From positions 1-64,000 of the forward strand of contig NZ_WWEQ01000007.1 of the NCBI RefSeq assembly GCF_009857845.1: a stretch of 64,000 bases of DNA, given 5' to 3'. The notes under the pieces were generated by a model that was given only the letters and a program-made list of their open reading frames with translations, was not told the origin of the DNA and searched no databases. The first letter of the stretch is position 1. Each line of letters opens with the position of its first letter. Both the position numbers and the translations under genes were made by a program. The stretch is from Brevibacterium rongguiense (lineage in GTDB: Bacteria; Actinomycetota; Actinomycetes; Actinomycetales; Brevibacteriaceae). Shown here in pieces: positions 1 to 8,101 of this stretch.

Positions 1-1
1 G

Positions 2-796
2 CGCCGGCGCCGCCAGCTGCGGTGGGCCTCGGCGCTCCTGGCGGGCGGTGTGGGCCTTGCCGTCTTCGCCGCGGCGGTGGGCGCCGCGGTGGCCGCCCGG
101 GGGATGGGCCGCACGGGTGCCACCGGCGCTGTGGCCCGCGAGCGCCTCGTCGTCGTCGATGCCAATGTGCTGCTGAGCAACCGCAGCTACGGCTCCGTCA
201 TCGCCGCCGCCCGCCGGGCGGGCGCGGACGCGATCGCCCTGCAGGAGGCACACCGCGGGCAGCTCGAGCGCGAGCTCGCGGCGGTGGGGCTCGGCGCCGA
301 GTTCGCGCTCTCCGCCCCGACCGGGCAGGACCCGGACGCCCCGGACACGATCCTCGCGGTGCGCCGCGGCCTGCACCCGCGCGCCGTCGAGGGGCCCCTG
401 CCCACGGCCGCCGCGGGATTCGCCACGGACGCGGGCACGCTGTTCTCCATCCACACCGCCGCACCGGTGGAGCGGGCGCCCGTCCAACGGGCGTGGGCGC
501 GCACCGTCCGCGCGGCCGTCGGGCTCTGCGCGGCCGGCACGATCGTGGCGGGGGACTTCAACGCCTCAGTCGACAGCGCGGTGCTGCGCGAGCGCAACGG
601 CTGCGCCGACGCGGGCACCCGGCTGCGGATGGGTGGCCTGGGCTCGTGGCCGGCCGATCTGCCGGCGGCCCTGGGCGCGCGCATCGACCACCAGCTCTAC
701 GACGGGCGCGCCTTCGCGGCTGTCTCCGGCGAGCTGTTCGACATCGCGGGCAGCGATCACCGGGGGCTCGCGATCGTCTACGACCGGCGCGGCTGA
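2..796 (+). CDS. Endonuclease/exonuclease/phosphatase family protein, 5'-truncated by window edge
   Basis: The reading frame is open from the first bases, so the true start lies outside the window. A GTG at 50 is the first internal start, but the upstream codons give Arg-rich residues followed by a hydrophobic stretch, which looks like a membrane anchor or signal segment. The visible 264 residues carry the metal-dependent EEP hydrolase motifs: a Glu in LQEAHR, GDFNAS (Asp/Asn) and the C-terminal SDH in GSDHRGL. Members cleave phosphodiesters in nucleic acids, lipids or small molecules; the substrate cannot be read here. The membrane segment suggests an extracytoplasmic location. A methyltransferase follows immediately on the same strand. 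Confidence 0.8.
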   Translation, partial: RRRRQLRWASALLAGGVGLAVFAAAVGAAVAARGMGRTGATGAVARERLVVVDANVLLSNRSYGSVIAAARRAGADAIALQEAHRGQLERELAAVGLGAEFALSAPTGQDPDAPDTILAVRRGLHPRAVEGPLPTAAAGFATDAGTLFSIHTAAPVERAPVQRAWARTVRAAVGLCAAGTIVAGDFNASVDSAVLRERNGCADAGTRLRMGGLGSWPADLPAALGARIDHQLYDGRAFAAVSGELFDIAGSDHRGLAIVYDRRG

Positions 797-1543
797 TTGA
801 ATGGGGGAGTGGACCACCCCCGACTCTCGCCCCAGGCCAAGCGCGCCTACGGCCGCGGCTTCGGTGCGGACGCCGCCGCCTACGATGCCGTGCGCCCGGG
901 CTATCCCGCCGAGGCGCTCACGCGGTTGGTCGACCTGGCCGCGGGCCGTCCGGTGCTCGACGTGGGCGCCGGCACGGGCAAGCTCAGCGCGGGCCTGGCC
1001 GCGCGGGGCTGCGAGGTAACGGCCGTGGATCCCGACCGGGCGGCCCTCGCCCGCAATCCTGTGCCGGGGCTGCTCGGCACCGCGGAGGCCCTGCCCGTGG
1101 CCTCGGGCGCGTTCGGGCTGGCGACGGCGGCCCAGGCCTGGCACTGGTTCGACGCGCCGAGTGCGGCGGCCGAGCTGCGGCGCGCGTTGGTGCCCGGGGG
1201 AGCGACGGCGATCGTCGTCAACCAGCTCGACGTGCGCCTCGACTGGGTGCTGCGCCTGAGCCGCATCATGCACGCGGGCGACGTCTACCGCCCCTCCTGG
1301 CGCCCGGAGCTGCCCGGGTTCGGGCCCAGCTCCGTCGAGGTGGTGGAGTTCCGCCAGGAGATGTCGGTGGAGCGCGCCGTGGAGCTGGCCGCGACGCGCT
1401 CGTACTGGCTGCGCTCCGACGAGGCCACCCGGGCGCGGGTGGCGGGCAACATCCGCGACTTCCTGGGCCGGGAGCATCCCATGCCCGAGCCCTTCGGGCT
1501 GCCGTATCTGTGCCTGCTCGCCGTGGCGCGGCCCCGAAGCTAG
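797..1543 (+). CDS. Class I SAM-dependent methyltransferase
   Basis: A 248-residue Rossmann-fold methyltransferase. The SAM-binding motif I reads VLDVGAGTGKLS near residues 53-64, and motif II ends in the acidic VDPD. An AWHWF segment after motif IV is typical of the UbiE/ubiquinone-type methyltransferase_11 family. The start is uncertain: TTG at 797 directly abuts the upstream stop, while GTG at 809 is an alternative giving four residues less. It is probably co-transcribed with the preceding EEP gene. The acceptor substrate is unknown. Confidence 0.8.
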   Translation: MNGGVDHPRLSPQAKRAYGRGFGADAAAYDAVRPGYPAEALTRLVDLAAGRPVLDVGAGTGKLSAGLAARGCEVTAVDPDRAALARNPVPGLLGTAEALPVASGAFGLATAAQAWHWFDAPSAAAELRRALVPGGATAIVVNQLDVRLDWVLRLSRIMHAGDVYRPSWRPELPGFGPSSVEVVEFRQEMSVERAVELAATRSYWLRSDEATRARVAGNIRDFLGREHPMPEPFGLPYLCLLAVARPRS

Positions 1544-1682
1544 CCGGCTGCGGAGCTTCGGGGAGGGATCGCCGCCGGGCTTCGGGTCGGGTGAGCGGGG
1601 CAGCTGGGGATGAGTCCGAGTGGCGCCCGGTTTGGGTGCCGCTCGCCGACTGGGCGGTGGTCAGCCTCGTGGGGGATGCGGC

Positions 1683-1747
1683 CGATTGGGCCTTCTGCCT
1701 TCCGGTCCAGCGGAAGCAGCCGGTTCGGAAGGCAGGAGGCCCAATCG
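1683..1747. terminator. Large hairpin, 22-nt arms
   Basis: Arms at 1683-1704 and 1726-1747 are inverted copies that differ at one position, which would be a G:U pair in RNA. The loop is 21 nt. It lies between the methyltransferase and the convergent hsp20 gene, where a terminator is expected. There is no T-tract. Confidence 0.55.
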
Positions 1748-1780
1748 CCGGGGCACCCCGGTCGGCGTGGAGTGCCCCGG
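1748..1780. repeat. Second hairpin in convergent gap
   Basis: A perfect 9-bp inverted repeat, CCGGGGCAC (1748-1756) and GTGCCCCGG (1772-1780), with a 15-nt loop. It begins directly after the 22-nt-arm hairpin. It may be part of a composite terminator. Confidence 0.4.
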
Positions 1781-1785
1781 ACGCG

Positions 1786-1819
1786 ACGAGGCCGCAGCTC
1801 AAGCGGGCTGCGGCCTCGT
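1786..1819 (-). terminator. Terminator of hsp20
   Basis: A perfect 13-bp inverted repeat, ACGAGGCCGCAGC (1786-1798) and GCTGCGGCCTCGT (1807-1819), with an 8-nt loop. It sits 15 nt past the hsp20 stop codon on the minus strand. It lacks a U-run, which is usual for high-GC actinobacteria. Confidence 0.6.
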
Positions 1820-1833
1820 TTCGCGGGTGCGGC

Positions 1834-2307
1834 TCAGGACTCGGTGCCTGATGCGTCCTTGTGCTGCGGTGCGGACGTGGCGGTCGAGCTCACGGAGTTC
1901 TCCGTGCGGCCGGCCTGGTGCTGCACGGCGATCTTGCGCGGCTTGGCCTCCTCGGACACCGGGATGGTGAGCGTGAGGACGCCGTCGCTGAAGTCCGCGG
2001 AGATCTTGTCGAGCGCGACGCGGCTGCCGAGCGTCAGCTGGCGGGCGAACGTCCCCGTGGGGCGCTCGCGGGTGAGCCACTGGACGCCCTCGGCGCTGAC
2101 GGGCTGGCGCTCGCTGCGCACCGTGAGGGTGCGGTCCTCGACGTCGACGTCGATGCTCGAGGGATCGACGCCGGGCATGTCGATGCGGGCGATGAACACC
2201 TCGCCGTCGCGGTAGAGGTCCATCGGCAGCGCCGCGGACTGCGAGCTGCGGGCCACCTCGGTGATGAAGCGGTCGATGTCGCGCAGGGGCTCGAACTTCG
2301 GGGCCAT
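1834..2307 (-). CDS. Small heat shock protein, Hsp20/alpha-crystallin family
   Basis: A 157-residue ATP-independent holdase chaperone. The alpha-crystallin domain spans roughly residues 40-135, beginning DLYRDGEVFIARIDMPG and containing the family signature around GVLTLTIPV. The ATG start is preceded by AAAGGA. A HAIR-type inverted repeat lies about 35-50 nt upstream, so the gene is probably repressed by HspR and induced by heat. It is a single-gene unit with its own terminator. The C-terminal tail after residue 140 is polar and Ser/Thr-rich. Confidence 0.93.
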   Translation of the reverse strand: MAPKFEPLRDIDRFITEVARSSQSAALPMDLYRDGEVFIARIDMPGVDPSSIDVDVEDRTLTVRSERQPVSAEGVQWLTRERPTGTFARQLTLGSRVALDKISADFSDGVLTLTIPVSEEAKPRKIAVQHQAGRTENSVSSTATSAPQHKDASGTES

Positions 2308-2339
2308 GATGTGTCCTTTCGTCGGAACAGGTCGTTACA

Positions 2340-2358
2340 TTGAGTCCAACACACTCAA
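2340..2358. promoter_or_regulatory. HAIR element (HspR operator)
   Basis: TTGAGT-N7-ACTCAA matches the core of the HspR-associated inverted repeat CTTGAGT-N7-ACTCAAG in both half-sites; only the two outermost bases differ. It lies upstream of the divergently placed hsp20, overlapping where a -35 would sit. The family role is known: HspR represses dnaK- and hsp20-type genes. Confidence 0.85.
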
Positions 2359-2663
2359 CTTGGCGATCATTCCCGTTCAGCTGGAAAACGGGTGGAATGA
2401 AGCTGGCAGAAAGTTGAGAGTCGGGATCGGGGAGGGCCGGGGAGGAGTGGTCTTCCTCCGCGACGGGGGCGCGGACTCGCGCTGGCCCCTGGGGGCCCTG
2501 CACGTCCGCTGGCGCGGGCGGTCGGCGCAGCGCACAGACTGTGTAGTAACGGTGAATGGTTATCGTGAGAAACATTCGCTCGACTTACCGGTCACGGCCT
2601 TCGTAATGTGGGTCCCACGACGCTCGGGCACTCGCCCGGCCCGCCTCCCGGAAAGGCCCTCGC
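2359..2663. other. Intergenic spacer upstream of the M20 hydrolase
   Basis: No gene is seen. It separates the divergent hsp20 and M20 hydrolase transcripts. It contains an A/T-richer patch around 2540-2580 that may hold the promoter of the downstream gene, but no convincing -35/-10 pair. GGAAAGG at about 2650-2656 is the ribosome binding site of the next gene. Confidence 0.4.
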
Positions 2664-3947
2664 ATGGACAGCGCCCTCGAACCACCCGTTCTCCGCATCG
2701 ACGGCGATCGCCTGTGGTCCGACCTCATGGAGCTCGCGCGGATCGGCGCGTATGAGGACGAGCCCACCGGGCTGTGGGGAGTCAACCGGCAGTCGCCGAC
2801 CGACGAGGACGCGGCCGGCCGCCGCCTCGTGGTCGGGTGGATGGAAGCGGCGGGCCTCGAGGTGTCGATCGACCCCATGGGCTCGATCTTCGGCCGGCGC
2901 CCTGGGCGCCGCGACGATCTCGCTCCGGTCATGGCGGGTTCGCACATCGACTCCGTCGGAACCGCCGGCGCGTTCGACGGCTGCCTGGGGGTCCTGTCGG
3001 GCATCGAAGCGGTCCGCACCCTCAACGACAGCGGCATCGTCACCGAGCGGCCCATCGTCATCGCCGCCTCCACCGAAGAGGAGGGCGTGCGGTTCGGCAC
3101 CGACATGCTCGGCTCCGCGGTGGCGGCGGGGCGCATCGAGCTGGCGACCGCGCATGGCCTCACAGACGCGGAGGGGCGCGCGTTCGGCGACGAGCTGCGC
3201 CGGATCGGCTTTGCGGGGAAGGGGCCGGCACTCCTTGACCCGCCGCACGCCTACGTCGAGTGCCACATCGAACAGGGCCCCGTCCTCCAGCACAGCGGCG
3301 CTGCGCTGGGGGTCGTCACCGGAGTCCAGGCGATTTCGTGGCAGCGGGTGACGATCCACGGGCGCGCGGCCCACGCGGGCACGACACCCACGCAGCTGCG
3401 CGCCGACGCAGGGCTCGCCGCCGCCCAGATCGTCGTCAAGGTCCGCGAGATGGTCGATTCCGGCCGGTTCGGCCGCCTGCGGGGCACGGTGGGATGTCTG
3501 AGCGCTCACCCCGGGCTGCCGAGCGTCGTCCCCGACTGTGCGGAGCTCACCGTCGACTTGCGCAACCCCGACGATCAGGACGTGGAGGCGGCCGAACGCG
3601 AGCTCGCGGGGTTCCTCGACTCCCTGCCGTCTTCACAGCCGGGGCTGGGCGTCGAGACCGCTCGGATGGCCCGGACCTCCCCGGTTCCGTTCTCCGCAGA
3701 CATTCAGGACACCATCGAGAAGGCCGCCGCCGATCTGGGCCATGCCGCCCCGCGGCTCATGTCCGGCGCGGGCCACGACGCCCAGGAGATCGCTGCACTG
3801 GCCCCCACCGCCATGGTCTTCGTACGCGGCCAATACGACGGAATCAGCCACAGTCCGCGCGAGTACTCCACCCCGGAGGACTGCGCGGCCGGGGCCTCCA
3901 CGCTGCTCAACACGATTGCCCGCCTTGCACAGGAGGGTACGCGATGA
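2664..3947 (+). CDS. M20 family amidohydrolase (allantoate amidohydrolase / N-carbamoyl-L-amino-acid hydrolase type)
   Basis: A 427-residue binuclear-zinc amidase. Metal-binding residues are visible in GSHIDSV, GAFDGCLGV, the EEEG of STEEEG and the HIEQGP signature, with a further His near the C-terminus in ISHSPRE. The dimerisation domain is inserted at about residues 215-330. The HIEQGP motif places it with AllC/AmaB/HyuC-like enzymes, which release CO2 and NH3 from allantoate, ureidoglycine or N-carbamoyl amino acids. Its stop overlaps the start of a diaminopropionate ammonia-lyase-like gene (ATGA), so the two are translationally coupled and probably share a nitrogen-salvage route. The exact substrate is undetermined. 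Confidence 0.85.
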   Translation: MDSALEPPVLRIDGDRLWSDLMELARIGAYEDEPTGLWGVNRQSPTDEDAAGRRLVVGWMEAAGLEVSIDPMGSIFGRRPGRRDDLAPVMAGSHIDSVGTAGAFDGCLGVLSGIEAVRTLNDSGIVTERPIVIAASTEEEGVRFGTDMLGSAVAAGRIELATAHGLTDAEGRAFGDELRRIGFAGKGPALLDPPHAYVECHIEQGPVLQHSGAALGVVTGVQAISWQRVTIHGRAAHAGTTPTQLRADAGLAAAQIVVKVREMVDSGRFGRLRGTVGCLSAHPGLPSVVPDCAELTVDLRNPDDQDVEAAERELAGFLDSLPSSQPGLGVETARMARTSPVPFSADIQDTIEKAAADLGHAAPRLMSGAGHDAQEIAALAPTAMVFVRGQYDGISHSPREYSTPEDCAAGASTLLNTIARLAQEGTR

Positions 3948-5113
3948 GCGCGCAGGACCATCCGCTGCCGGGCGCCGAGACGGAGTTTGCGATCCGCTCG
4001 CGCCCCGCCGCCCGAGACTGGCGGAGCGACGAACCGGCCCACGTCCTGGACTTCCACCGCTCGATTCCGGGCTACGCGCCCACCCGCCTCGTCGAACTGC
4101 CCGCGCTGGCCCGGGAACTGGGTGCTGCCCGCGTGTGGGTCAAGGAGGAGGCGCACCGGTACGGGCTGCCGGCATTCAAGATGCTCGGGGCCGCGCACGC
4201 GGTTGCCCGTGCGCTCTCGGCGCGCCTGGGGGTCGGGGAGAGCGCCCTGCCGCTGAGCGAGATCGCAGCCCGGCTCCCGGAGACGGGGGTGCGCGAGCTC
4301 GTGGCGGCCACGGACGGCAACCACGGCCGGGCGGTGGCGCGCACCGGCGCGCTCGTCGGACTGCCCGCGCGCATCTTCCTGCCCGGGGGAGTCTCCGAGG
4401 CCGCCGTCGATGGCATCCGCGCGGAGGACGCCGAGATCGTGCCGCTGGGCGGCTCCTACGATGCCGCGGTCGCCCGCGCCGCCGAGGAGAGCCGCGGCAG
4501 TGGGTCGCTGCTCATCCAGGACACGTCCTGGGAGGGCTATGAGGAGGTGCCCGCCTGGATCGTGGAGGGCTACGGCTCGGTCCTCGAGGAGGCCGCGGCG
4601 CAGCTGCGCGAAGCCGGAGCGCCCGCGCCCACGCTCGTGACCGCGCCCACCGGTGTGGGCGCATTCGCCGAGGCCGTCGTCCGCTTCACCCGCTCCGGGG
4701 GGTTCGCCTCGGGCACCGCGGGCGCCTCGGACGCCGCTCCGCATATCCTCGCCGTCGAACCGTCCGCCGCGCCCAGCCTGTTCGCCTCGCTGCTGGCCGG
4801 TCAGCCCGTCACGGTGCAGACGGGGAACACGATCATGGCCGGGCTCAACTGCGGGACGGTGGCGGCGGCATCGTGGCCGGCGCTGCGCGACGGCGTGGAC
4901 CTCAGCGCGGTCGTCCCGGACGCCGCGGTGACGCGGGCCGTCCGCGACCTCGAGGCGCACGGTGTGGACTCCGGCCCGTGCGGCGCGGCATCGCTGGCGG
5001 GTGTGCGCCTGCTGCGGGAGCGCGGCATGCTGGCCGACGGTGCGAACATCCTGCTCATCAACACGGAGGGAAGGGCCGCGAACCCACTGCCCGCGGCAGG
5101 CATCTCCGTTTAG
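3944..5113 (+). CDS. dpaL: Diaminopropionate ammonia-lyase-like PLP enzyme
   Basis: A 389-residue fold-type II PLP enzyme. Lys79 in AFKMLGAAHA is the likely Schiff-base lysine, ATDGNHGRAVA binds the cofactor phosphate/substrate, and GPCGAAS near the C-terminus matches DpaL-type lyases. The family converts 2,3-diaminopropionate to pyruvate and two ammonia. The start is the ATG overlapping the upstream stop (ATGA). In Escherichia coli a comparable pairing exists, ygeX (DpaL) next to the M20 gene ygeY, so coupling with the M20 hydrolase supports the call. Threonine dehydratase-like activity is the alternative. Confidence 0.82.
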   Translation: MSAQDHPLPGAETEFAIRSRPAARDWRSDEPAHVLDFHRSIPGYAPTRLVELPALARELGAARVWVKEEAHRYGLPAFKMLGAAHAVARALSARLGVGESALPLSEIAARLPETGVRELVAATDGNHGRAVARTGALVGLPARIFLPGGVSEAAVDGIRAEDAEIVPLGGSYDAAVARAAEESRGSGSLLIQDTSWEGYEEVPAWIVEGYGSVLEEAAAQLREAGAPAPTLVTAPTGVGAFAEAVVRFTRSGGFASGTAGASDAAPHILAVEPSAAPSLFASLLAGQPVTVQTGNTIMAGLNCGTVAAASWPALRDGVDLSAVVPDAAVTRAVRDLEAHGVDSGPCGAASLAGVRLLRERGMLADGANILLINTEGRAANPLPAAGISV

Positions 5114-5132
5114 TTAACATAATGTATATTAT
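5110..5132. promoter_or_regulatory. AT-rich dyad after dpaL
   Basis: A short, strikingly A/T-rich island in very GC-rich DNA starts at the dpaL stop codon. It contains GTTAAC and the dyad ATAAT-GTAT-ATTAT (5119-5132). It could be a regulator-binding site or -10 region for a transcript running toward ferritin. No partner protein is identifiable. Confidence 0.35.
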
Positions 5133-5419
5133 CGGCTAAGCGGACAGCATCACCTGGTCCGTCCCATGAGCGGCGCCGAGCACCGCATCGCACCACCGAT
5201 GCACGCGCGCAAACTGCGCCTCCCGTCTGATGCACGCGTCCCCTGCCTGCGCACCGGCGGCGATCCGCGCTCGGCGTCGGCGCTTTGCAGACTTGCTCGG
5301 ATTCGCTCGCTCGTCTCGGGGCACGCTCGGTCGCCCCGGGCTACTCACCGTCCGATTCGCACTCACCGGTGCGCCCCTCGCGTGACTTCCGGCCCCCGGT
5401 GCGACTCGGCCCCAGTCTT
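5133..5419. other. Gene-less spacer between dpaL and ferritin
   Basis: I see no gene. Open frames here lack actinobacterial codon bias, ribosome binding sites and recognisable protein features. No tRNA-like fold was found. Confidence 0.4.
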
Positions 5420-5472
5420 GACTCGTTCCAATCCCAGGCCAGCCTCACCATGCATGCGAACTGGAACGAGTC
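5420..5472. promoter_or_regulatory. Inverted repeat upstream of ferritin
   Basis: GACTCGTTCCA (5420-5430) and TGGAACGAGTC (5462-5472) are perfect 11-bp inverted copies separated by 31 bp, ending 72 bp before the ferritin start. TTGACT at 5418 could be a -35 overlapping the left arm. It does not resemble the IdeR/DtxR consensus. It may be two half-sites of one operator. Confidence 0.45.
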
Positions 5473-5544
5473 CAATTAGCATGGGTGGCGACCGCCGGGT
5501 CCGCGCACGGCGCGCGGCCCACCCTCTTCCGAAAGGACTCCGAC

Positions 5545-6060
5545 ATGCGTCTGTCCGACACCATGGCCAAGGCACTGAGCGACCAGGTCACCCTCGAGCT
5601 GACCGCCTCGATGGTCTACCTCCAGCTCGCCATCGAGCTCGAGGACCAGGACCTCAACGGAATGGGCGCGTGGATGCGCGCGCAGTCCGAAGAGGAGCTC
5701 GTCCACGCCCACAAGTTCATCGCGCACTGCATCGATCGCGACTCGGCGCCGCAGATCGGCACGATCTCCGTGTCCGACCTGTCCGGCAAGAAGCCGATCG
5801 ACCTCTTCCGCGCTGCCCTCGCGCACGAGCAGAAGGTCTCGGAGTCTATCCGCGAGCTCTACCGGCTCGCGCAGGCGGAGACGGATCTCGACGTCATTCC
5901 GCTGCTCAACTGGTTCGTCGACGAGCAGGTCGAGGAGGAGTCGACGGTCGACGAGATCATCTCGCACCTCGCGCTCGTGGGCGAGGACGGCTCGGGCATC
6001 CTGCGCATCGATTCCGAGCTGGGCTCGCGCACTCCGGAGATCGCCGCCGACAGCGAGTGA
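5545..6060 (+). CDS. ftn: Ferritin (non-haem iron storage)
   Basis: A 171-residue four-helix bundle. Ferroxidase-centre ligands are consistent with the Glu of LTLELTASMVYLQ, Glu-Glu-(x)-His in EEELVHAHKF, and later EQVEEE. The protein oxidises Fe(II) and stores it as a mineral in a 24-mer; the length is typical for bacterial Ftn. The ATG is chosen because GAAAGGA lies 7 nt upstream. Earlier in-frame starts would add an unrelated leader. A perfect 11-bp dyad lies in the upstream region. It is transcribed alone and ends at a strong hairpin shared with the convergent RlpA gene. Confidence 0.93.
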   Translation: MRLSDTMAKALSDQVTLELTASMVYLQLAIELEDQDLNGMGAWMRAQSEEELVHAHKFIAHCIDRDSAPQIGTISVSDLSGKKPIDLFRAALAHEQKVSESIRELYRLAQAETDLDVIPLLNWFVDEQVEEESTVDEIISHLALVGEDGSGILRIDSELGSRTPEIAADSE

Positions 6061-6135
6061 TCCCGGCCCGCGGGGCGCGCGTGTGCGCGTCCCGCGCAGT
6101 GCCCCTGGGGCTCCAGCACAGGGAGCCGCAGACAG

Positions 6136-6167
6136 CTGAGGCCCCCGGCGCATGCCGGGGGCCTCAG
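6136..6167. terminator. Bidirectional terminator between ferritin and RlpA-like gene
   Basis: A perfect 14-bp stem, CTGAGGCCCCCGGC / GCCGGGGGCCTCAG, with a 4-nt GCAT loop. It lies between two convergent stop codons. Confidence 0.75.
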
Positions 6168-6191
6168 TGCTGGGCGAAGAGCAGCGGCGGC

Positions 6192-7037
6192 TCAGAGGAC
6201 CTTGTAGGACACCTTCGCCACGCCGTCGCCGCCGATCTTGTTCATGGCGGCGGTGGAGAGATCCAGGCAGCGCCCGCTGATGTAGGGCCCGCGGTCGTTG
6301 ATGCGCACCGTCACGGTCTTGCCGTTGGACTTGTTCGTCACCTTGACCTTGCTGTTCATCGGCAGGCTCTTGTGCGCCGCCGTCAGCTTGCTGGGGTTGA
6401 ACCGCTCCCCCGATGCCGTCGGGCCGCCGGCCGTGCCGTCGCCCTCGCCGTAGGTCGACGCCTTGCAGGTGCCGCCCTGGCCGGACGCCTTGGAGTTCTT
6501 CTTGTACGACTCGCTCGAGGAGCCGGATGAGGAGGACTTCGACGACTTCTTCTTCGACGACTTCTTCGCCGAGCTGCTCGATGTCCCCTTCGCGGAATCG
6601 CTCGCGGCGGACTTCGAGGCGGTGGTCCGGGCAGCCGAGGTGCTCGGGGTCGGCTTGGGCTCCGGCGTGGTGAGCGTGCCGGAGACGCCGGCGGCCTTGC
6701 CGCTGTCCTTGGCCTTCTGCTGCGCCTTCTGCGCGGCCGCATCCGCGGTATCCTGCGCTTTCGGAGCCTGCGCGGCGCTCGCGGCGGCCGCCTGCTCCGG
6801 CGCAACGGCCGCGGAGTCGTCGCCGCTGGGGGCGGCATTCACGGCGCCAGCCACGCCCAGTGCGGCGATCGCGGCCGTGGGGATTGCGATCGCCGCCATG
6901 ACCGGGGTGCGGCGGTTCTCGCGGAGAATGGTTGCCGCCGAGGCGTCCTGGTCTGCGTGCCGCCCGGCGCGGCGCCGAGTGAAGAGACCCCCGATGCCGT
7001 TGTGCTGGGGATCGTCCTGCGCTGCGTGCTTGCCCAC
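6192..7037 (-). CDS. RlpA-like septal/cell-wall protein with double-psi beta-barrel (paralogue A)
   Basis: A 281-residue exported protein. Residues about 46-69 form one hydrophobic segment ending in an Ala-rich possible cleavage site. Residues 70-180 are an Ala/Lys/Ser-rich low-complexity linker, probably spanning peptidoglycan. The double-psi beta-barrel domain covers about 185-281, with [26 protein letters not shown] and GRCLDLS. RlpA-type domains bind or cleave glycan strands. Two Cys in the domain could form a disulfide. The GTG start is supported by AAGGAG about 7 nt upstream and by the same GTG-GGC-AAG-CAC start in the neighbouring paralogue. Confidence 0.85.
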   Translation of the reverse strand: MGKHAAQDDPQHNGIGGLFTRRRAGRHADQDASAATILRENRRTPVMAAIAIPTAAIAALGVAGAVNAAPSGDDSAAVAPEQAAAASAAQAPKAQDTADAAAQKAQQKAKDSGKAAGVSGTLTTPEPKPTPSTSAARTTASKSAASDSAKGTSSSSAKKSSKKKSSKSSSSGSSSESYKKNSKASGQGGTCKASTYGEGDGTAGGPTASGERFNPSKLTAAHKSLPMNSKVKVTNKSNGKTVTVRINDRGPYISGRCLDLSTAAMNKIGGDGVAKVSYKVL

Positions 7038-7089
7038 CCGAACTCCTTCACGTTCTTGTGATCATTGTGTAACAGTCGCCCAGCCTAGG

Positions 7090-7102
7090 TAACGAAACGT
7101 TA
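7090..7102. promoter_or_regulatory. Dyad TAACG-AAA-CGTTA upstream of RlpA paralogue A
   Basis: A perfect 5-bp-arm dyad lies 53 bp upstream of the start codon. A GTAAC half-site recurs at about 7069-7073. GTAAC-type sites are reminiscent of MtrA targets upstream of cell-wall hydrolase genes in actinobacteria; the link is inference. Confidence 0.4.
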
Positions 7103-7258
7103 GATATCTACCCGAATAGCGGTGAGATGACGTCGAATTTGTCACAATCACGGGTACTTCGAGTCTGGGATGGTCGACTGCTCCACGACGCGCCACCACC
7201 CCAGAGCTGGGTCCCCGGGCTCTGGAGTGGCCGTGCGCGGGGTGTGCGGAGACAGCAA

Positions 7259-7286
7259 CGGGCCCCAGCCGGTCGGCTGGGGCCCG
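7259..7286 (-). terminator. Terminator of RlpA paralogue B
   Basis: A perfect 12-bp stem, CGGGCCCCAGCC / GGCTGGGGCCCG, with a GGTC loop. It lies 36 bp past the stop codon on the minus strand. Confidence 0.75.
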
Positions 7287-7321
7287 TGGGGGTGTCGCGG
7301 CCGCCGCTGCGGCGGGTGAGG

Positions 7322-8071
7322 TCAGAGGACCTTGTAGCTCACGTTGATCGTGCCGGCGCTGTAGCCGCCGACGGCCTTCATCGCGGCGACCGAGAGGTCG
7401 AGGCAGCGCCCGCTGATGTAGGGGCCGCGGTCGTTGATGCGCACCGTCGCGGACTTGCCGTTCGACTTGTTCGTGACCTTAACGACGCTGCCGAGCGGCA
7501 GGGTCTTGTGCGCGGCGGTCATGGCGTTGGCGTGGAAGGTCTCCCCCGAAGCGGTCGGGCCGCCGTCCGTGCCGTCGCCGTTGCCGTACATCGAGGCCTC
7601 GCACGTGCCGCCCTGGCCGGATGCCTTCGAGTTCTTCGGACCCGAGTAGCCGGAGTCCTTCGCGGGCTTCGCCGTGGGCTTGGGCTTGGGGGTGGCGAGG
7701 TGGCCGGTGAGGTGCGAGGCGCTGCCGCCCTGCTTCTGCGCGGTGCGCAGCGCCTTGGCATCGGCCTGGGCCGCGGGCTGCGCATCGGGCAGGGTCGCGG
7801 CGGGGGCGGTGACGGGCGCGGTCTCCGCGGAGACCTCCGCACCGCTGGGCATGTTCACGGCGCCGGCGACCATGACGGCGGCGGCGGCCGCGGTGGGGAT
7901 CGCGATGGCGGCCATGACCGGTCCGCGCCGGTTGGCCTCGAGGACCTCGGCGGCGGTGGCATGCGGCGCGGCGGCTGCCGAGTGGCGTCCGGCGCTGCGC
8001 GTGGTGAGGCCGGCGAGGAGGCCCGCGGCGCTGCGGCGCCCGGAGGCCTTTGGAGAGGAGTGCTTGCCCAC
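7322..8071 (-). CDS. RlpA-like double-psi beta-barrel protein (paralogue B)
   Basis: A 249-residue tandem paralogue of the adjacent gene. It has the same plan: a cytoplasmic N-terminus, one hydrophobic segment ([20 protein letters not shown]), a Pro/Ala/Lys-rich linker, then a near-identical barrel domain with [34 protein letters not shown] and a terminal YKVL. A longer frame begins at GTG 8086, but that start would contain the ribosome binding site AAGGA; the GTG at 8071 aligns with the paralogue and is preferred. The linker is shorter and less Ser-rich than in paralogue A. It is a probable recent duplication with separate promoters and terminators. Confidence 0.85.
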   Translation of the reverse strand: MGKHSSPKASGRRSAAGLLAGLTTRSAGRHSAAAAPHATAAEVLEANRRGPVMAAIAIPTAAAAAVMVAGAVNMPSGAEVSAETAPVTAPAATLPDAQPAAQADAKALRTAQKQGGSASHLTGHLATPKPKPTAKPAKDSGYSGPKNSKASGQGGTCEASMYGNGDGTDGGPTASGETFHANAMTAAHKTLPLGSVVKVTNKSNGKSATVRINDRGPYISGRCLDLSVAAMKAVGGYSAGTINVSYKVL

Positions 8072-8101
8072 AGATGTTTCCTTCACGATCCCGTGACCGA
8101 C

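Noticed and set aside
5136-5366. Small minus-strand open frame between dpaL and ferritin
   Set aside because: Arg/Ala-rich, no start-site support, no similarity pattern; typical of random GC-rich frames.
7038-7321. c-di-AMP (ydaO) riboswitch upstream of the RlpA-like gene
   Set aside because: Cell-wall hydrolase genes often carry it, but the conserved blocks are not recognisable and the leader is short.
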